Below are positions 5,335 to 5,355 of a stretch of DNA of 5,355 bases, one piece after another (positions within the stretch are counted from its first letter, which is position 1; each line of letters opens with the position of its first letter). Source of the DNA: Desulfobacterales bacterium (GTDB taxonomy: Bacteria > Desulfobacterota > DSM-4660 > Desulfatiglandales > Desulfatiglandaceae); contig JAKLQB010000728.1 of assembly GCA_022013615.1 (NCBI GenBank), positions 1 to 5,355 on the forward strand, given 5' to 3'. Both the position numbers and the translations under genes were made by a program. The notes beneath the pieces were generated by a model. That model had not been told where the DNA came from. It was given only the letters and a program-made list of their open reading frames with translations, and did no database searches.

Positions 5335-5355
5335 CGGGCTATCAGCAAAGTAAAA

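Overview
The window carries one tightly packed gene cluster. All six genes lie on the minus strand, so transcription runs from right to left. In transcriptional order they are: a class III (CaiB/BaiF, formyl-CoA transferase family) CoA transferase; the small, B12-binding subunit of an adenosylcobalamin-dependent acyl-CoA mutase; the large, catalytic subunit of the same mutase; and a TRAP transporter encoded as DctP (periplasmic binding protein), DctQ (small membrane subunit) and the first 59 codons of DctM (large membrane subunit), which runs off the left edge. No RNA genes, mobile elements, CRISPR arrays or broken genes were seen. The only gaps between genes are about 65 to 150 bp and hold ribosome binding sites and two stem-loops. 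No promoter or terminator could be supported; the cluster's promoter probably lies beyond the right edge.

The organism is most likely an anaerobic or facultative Gram-negative bacterium, because the TRAP binding protein has a Sec signal peptide and needs a periplasm. A B12 mutase split into two subunits, a class III CoA transferase and a TRAP system in one operon fit catabolic gene clusters of Desulfobacterota (the former Deltaproteobacteria) and similar anaerobes. This assignment is an inference from gene content and general sequence character, not from a marker gene.

Taken together, the genes read as a small catabolic module. The TRAP system imports an organic acid, the CoA transferase converts it to a CoA thioester, and the B12 mutase rearranges its carbon skeleton for beta-oxidation or decarboxylation. 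The most notable point is the large mutase subunit. It keeps the residues that methylmalonyl-CoA mutase uses to hold the free carboxylate (Tyr72 and Arg190 here) and most other catalytic residues. However, it has lost several residues that line the substrate and coenzyme cavity, including the family's His-x-Gln motif, which is replaced by a glycine run. This suggests a 2- or 3-carboxyacyl-CoA other than plain succinyl-/methylmalonyl-CoA, for example a substituted succinyl-CoA, although the true substrate cannot be read from the sequence.
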